Source: Pseudomonadota bacterium | Lineage (GTDB): Bacteria > Pseudomonadota > Alphaproteobacteria > Caulobacterales > Caulobacteraceae | Assembly (NCBI GenBank): GCA_023428785.1 | Contig: JAEYWU010000071.1 | Span: 1-15,985, forward strand | Length of the DNA stretch: 15,985 nucleotides | Direction: 5' to 3' | Shown: piece after piece, positions 14,274 to 15,985 of the stretch | How the letters are laid out: each line of letters opens with the position of its first letter | Position numbering within the stretch: the first letter of the stretch is position 1 | Translations under genes and position numbers: made by a program | Notes under the pieces: model-generated | Database searches by the model: none | What the model saw: the letters and a program-made list of their open reading frames with translations, nothing else | What the model was told of the DNA's origin: nothing

Positions 14274-14302
14274 TTTACTTTCTCCGATCCGCTTTGGATC
14301 GA

Positions 14303-14345
14303 ATCATAAATGGTGCGCTTGAACCTTTTTTCAATATTCGAATAT
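14303..14345 (-). promoter_or_regulatory. Possible promoter and AT-rich upstream element
   Basis: On the minus strand TATGAT (14303-14308) could be a -10. The nearest -35-like TTGAAA (14329-14334) is 20 bases away, longer than ideal. A perfect 12-base palindrome ATATTCGAATAT spans 14334-14345. The whole 14280-14400 stretch is strikingly AT-rich for this window. Confidence 0.4.
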
Positions 14346-14447
14346 ATATTTATTATTGGATTTGTCGGATTTTCTGGTAACGGCGCCGCTTATTTCGTAA
14401 GCAAACGCCACACCGGGAGTCGTTCTGCGACAAAGCGGCTGCTGCCC

Positions 14448-14642
14448 CTAATCCCGCCCCAGCTCGATCCGGATGCGCGCTTCCGCGCAGCGGTCGCGCA
14501 GCTGACGCATCAGCAGCGGGCCGTACAGCTGGTCGACGCTGTAGCCTTCCTTGATCATGGCCAGGCGGATGCCGGCCACGCCCGAATACTCTCCGCCGTC
14601 AGCCAGTTCGAAGGCGCGTTCCAGGGGGCTGCATCGGCTCAT
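14448..14642 (-). CDS. Small hypothetical protein, csp operon
   Basis: A 64-residue soluble protein (MSRCSPLERAFELADGGEY, then GIRLAMIKEGYSVDQLYGPLL and a basic/acidic tail) that I do not recognise. Codons have strong G/C third positions. ATG 14642 follows GGGGGAA at eight bases. It lies 16 bases after the stop of the preceding gene and is the third gene after csp, so the three are probably one transcript. The SVDQLYGPLL pattern with preceding IKEGY looks like a small helical or HTH-like fold, which is speculative. Confidence 0.68.
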   Translation of the reverse strand: MSRCSPLERAFELADGGEYSGVAGIRLAMIKEGYSVDQLYGPLLMRQLRDRCAEARIRIELGRD

Positions 14643-14658
14643 GGAAGGCGTTCCCCCT

Positions 14659-14859
14659 TCAGACAGACGCCAGGCGCCAGCCGCCCAGGTCGCCCGGGCG
14701 CAGTTGCACCCGGACGGCCTCGCCCACGCCGGCCGCCAGCGCGGTCTGGCGGGCGTCGGACCAGGCGGGGCTGGCGTCGACGAGGTGATCATTGGCCAGA
14801 CGGACGCCGCGGCGGCCCCCTTTCAGGAGCGCCACGACCACGCCGTCAAAGCTGATCAC
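14659..14859 (-). CDS. Small hypothetical protein directly downstream of csp
   Basis: A 66-residue protein beginning ISFDGVVVALLKGG and containing GEAVRVQLRPGDLGGWRL, a mostly beta-type pattern. Not recognised. GTG 14859 lies four bases after the csp stop, with GAGGA overlapping the end of csp as ribosome-binding site, so translation is coupled to csp. Codon bias supports a real gene. An RNA- or nucleic-acid-related role is suggested only by the operon. Confidence 0.68.
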   Translation of the reverse strand: MISFDGVVVALLKGGRRGVRLANDHLVDASPAWSDARQTALAAGVGEAVRVQLRPGDLGGWRLASV

Positions 14860-14863
14860 GTCC

Positions 14864-15082
14864 TCAGGCCGTCTCCGAGGCGCGAAGATGGACCGCTGAG
14901 TCCTTGCCCGTGCGCTGGTCGCGCTCCAGCTGGTACGACAGGGTCTGGCCCTCGGTCAGCTGACCCAGTTCCGAATGCTCCACGGCCGAGGCGTGCACGA
15001 ACACGTCCCGGGTTCCGTCGGTGGGGGCGATGAAGCCATAGCCCTTGGTTTGGTTGAACCATTTTACGGTGCCGGTCGCCAT
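14864..15082 (-). CDS. CspA-family cold-shock protein
   Basis: A 72-residue single cold-shock domain, an OB fold that binds single-stranded RNA and DNA. It shows GTVKWFN (4-10), RNP1 KGYGFI (13-18) and RNP2 VFVHAS (27-32). ATG 15082 follows AAGGAG at seven bases; the frame extends upstream to 15103 but without support. Length is standard. The 173 bases upstream (15083-15255) hold no gene; a small GCAGG/CCTGC hairpin with an A-rich loop lies in the leader. It leads a probable three-gene operon. Confidence 0.95.
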   Translation of the reverse strand: MATGTVKWFNQTKGYGFIAPTDGTRDVFVHASAVEHSELGQLTEGQTLSYQLERDQRTGKDSAVHLRASETA

Positions 15083-15255
15083 TTCAGGTCTCCTTCGTGG
15101 CATGTCGCAGGAAAAACCCTGCTGGACATCGAGGTCTGAAATGTTCGGCTGATTTGACCTCAGTGCATTCGCAGAGCGGACAGAGCGTTGCGCGACAGAG
15201 ATCGATGCACCCCATATAGGCGCTCAGAGGCCCCGGCGATAGGGCCGGCCCGGAT

Positions 15256-15423
15256 TTAGCCCTCGGGCGGCGCCCCCCCGTGGCCTTCCAGAGCCTCGGC
15301 GTCGGCCTCGCATTTGTCGATCAGCTCCATCAGCGCGGCCCGTGCCTTTTCGTCGGTGACGCCCAGCGCCAGCAGCTTTCGATAGCGCTCGGCGTCCTGC
15401 CGCAGGAGTTCGGGAGTGCTCAT
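15256..15423 (-). CDS. Small hypothetical helical protein
   Basis: A 55-residue protein (STPELLRQDAERYRKLLALGVTD, then ALMELIDKCEADAEALE) predicted as two amphipathic helices. It resembles the many short uncharacterised alphaproteobacterial proteins with an AERYR-LA-L-D pattern. ATG 15423 has no clear ribosome-binding site; an in-frame TTG at 15480 is an alternative start. Just upstream is an 11-base palindrome GGAACCGTTCC in form, within 15447-15457. Confidence 0.62.
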   Translation of the reverse strand: MSTPELLRQDAERYRKLLALGVTDEKARAALMELIDKCEADAEALEGHGGAPPEG

Positions 15424-15555
15424 GCCGGCTAAGGCGGCTCGGGCCGGAACCGTTCCAGAGAAATGTACGATAGACGACAATATACGCAGTCCTGTGGAGA
15501 CCGGGTCGTCCCTCGGACGGCCCGTGTCCGGGCGCGGCGGGCCGTCGGCGCGCGT

Positions 15556-15825
15556 CTAGCCGGCCTTTCGGCCCCGGGCCTCGATGAGGTCGGGCGTCGC
15601 CAGCCCCTGTTTGAGCGGCAGGACGTCGGTGCGGCGGCTGATTTCCGCGGCCAGCCGGCCCTGAAAGCCCAGGCGGCCCGTATCGACCCGGTCGGAGAAG
15701 ACGGCGGCCTTGAGGATTTCACGGCGCTTTTCTCGCCCAGCAACCGGGTGGCGGTGAACAGGGCCAGATCGAGGGATGGAACGGCGGTTACCAAAGGGCG
15801 GCTCCTTGTCGAAGCTGATCCGCAC
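15556..15825 (-). CDS. Hypothetical protein
   Basis: An 89-residue basic protein from GTG 15825, not recognised. The second half (EILKAAVFSDRVDTG, then LAAEISRRTDVLPLKQGLATPDLIEARGRKAG) has strong third-position G/C and looks coding. The first half (FDKEPPFGNRRSIPRSGPVHRHPVAGREK) has more T- and A-ending codons and may be a poorer call of the N-terminus or a frameshifted join. No good ribosome-binding site is seen. It stops in a CTAG. Confidence 0.42.
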   Translation of the reverse strand: MRISFDKEPPFGNRRSIPRSGPVHRHPVAGREKRREILKAAVFSDRVDTGRLGFQGRLAAEISRRTDVLPLKQGLATPDLIEARGRKAG

Positions 15826-15985
15826 GCGGGTCCGGACCAGGCCGGCGCCGGGTTGACGCCACCCCGGGAAGCTATCTGACAGGTCTCAGCCCCAAAACTC
15901 CGGATGACTACGTAAGGATGTGCCCTGCGGGCCGCCGACCATCCCGCTCGCGCAGGGCGCGCAAACGAAAACCCCCCGCCCTGTA

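Noticed and set aside
14310..14855. Plus-strand frame starting in the AT-rich region
   Set aside because: A hydrophobic start comes from AT-rich noncoding DNA, and the rest runs antisense to two small genes with better codon bias and ribosome-binding sites.
15922..15958. Inverted repeat GCCCTGCG / CGCAGGGC near the right edge
   Set aside because: A 21-base loop and no T tract on either strand make a terminator call unsafe; too close to the edge to judge.
1..15985. Prophage or insertion sequence
   Set aside because: Apart from the terminase pair there is no integrase, transposase, structural phage gene or flanking attachment repeat.

Overview
The window is GC-rich, densely packed chromosomal DNA with strong G/C preference at third codon positions. 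Gene content points to an alphaproteobacterium, most likely Caulobacterales of the Brevundimonas/Caulobacter type. The pointers are an HWE/HisKA_2 sensor kinase, GTA-type terminase genes, DUF3606, DUF2188 and hemerythrin stress proteins, and Ku plus three-domain LigD. The taxon is inferred from families, not from any database match. I see no rRNA, tRNA, CRISPR array, transposase or integrase.

Layout from left to right. (1) 1-1740: a BlaI-type repressor and an M56 (BlaR1-like) metalloprotease on the minus strand, translationally coupled, behind two adjacent BlaI-type operators; the protease runs off the left edge. (2) 1817-3884: a small Ala/Pro-rich protein and a DUF3606 protein on the plus strand, each behind a sequence resembling an EcfG (general stress sigma factor) promoter, then a convergent orphan sensor kinase. 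(3) 4022-10147: a non-homologous end-joining locus, ku (plus) and ligD (minus) facing each other. Between them lie a DUF2975-XRE regulator pair, a divergent two-gene ABC transporter and a second DUF3606 gene. (4) 10180-12657: a one-TM protein and a small/large terminase pair of gene-transfer-agent type, co-directional with ligD and closely spaced, with no portal, protease or capsid gene beside them. (5) 12850-15825: a series of small stress-type genes on the minus strand: a DUF2188 protein, a hemerythrin, a 57-residue hydrophilic protein with its own terminator and an AT-rich upstream region, a cold-shock protein with two small partners, and two more small hypotheticals.

How the parts may work together. 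Ku and LigD make up a complete two-component bacterial end-joining system, and many neighbours look like general-stress or stationary-phase genes. The most interesting arrangement is terS-terL-(TM protein)-ligD-DUF3606, all on one strand with gaps of at most 52 bases. It places a DNA-packaging terminase directly upstream of the end-joining ligase. The second notable pattern is that three convergent gene pairs in about 5 kb each end inside one shared CTAG, a tetranucleotide that is otherwise nearly absent here (7 by hand count). Two of these CTAGs flank the DUF2975-XRE-ABC block inserted between ku and the ligD side.
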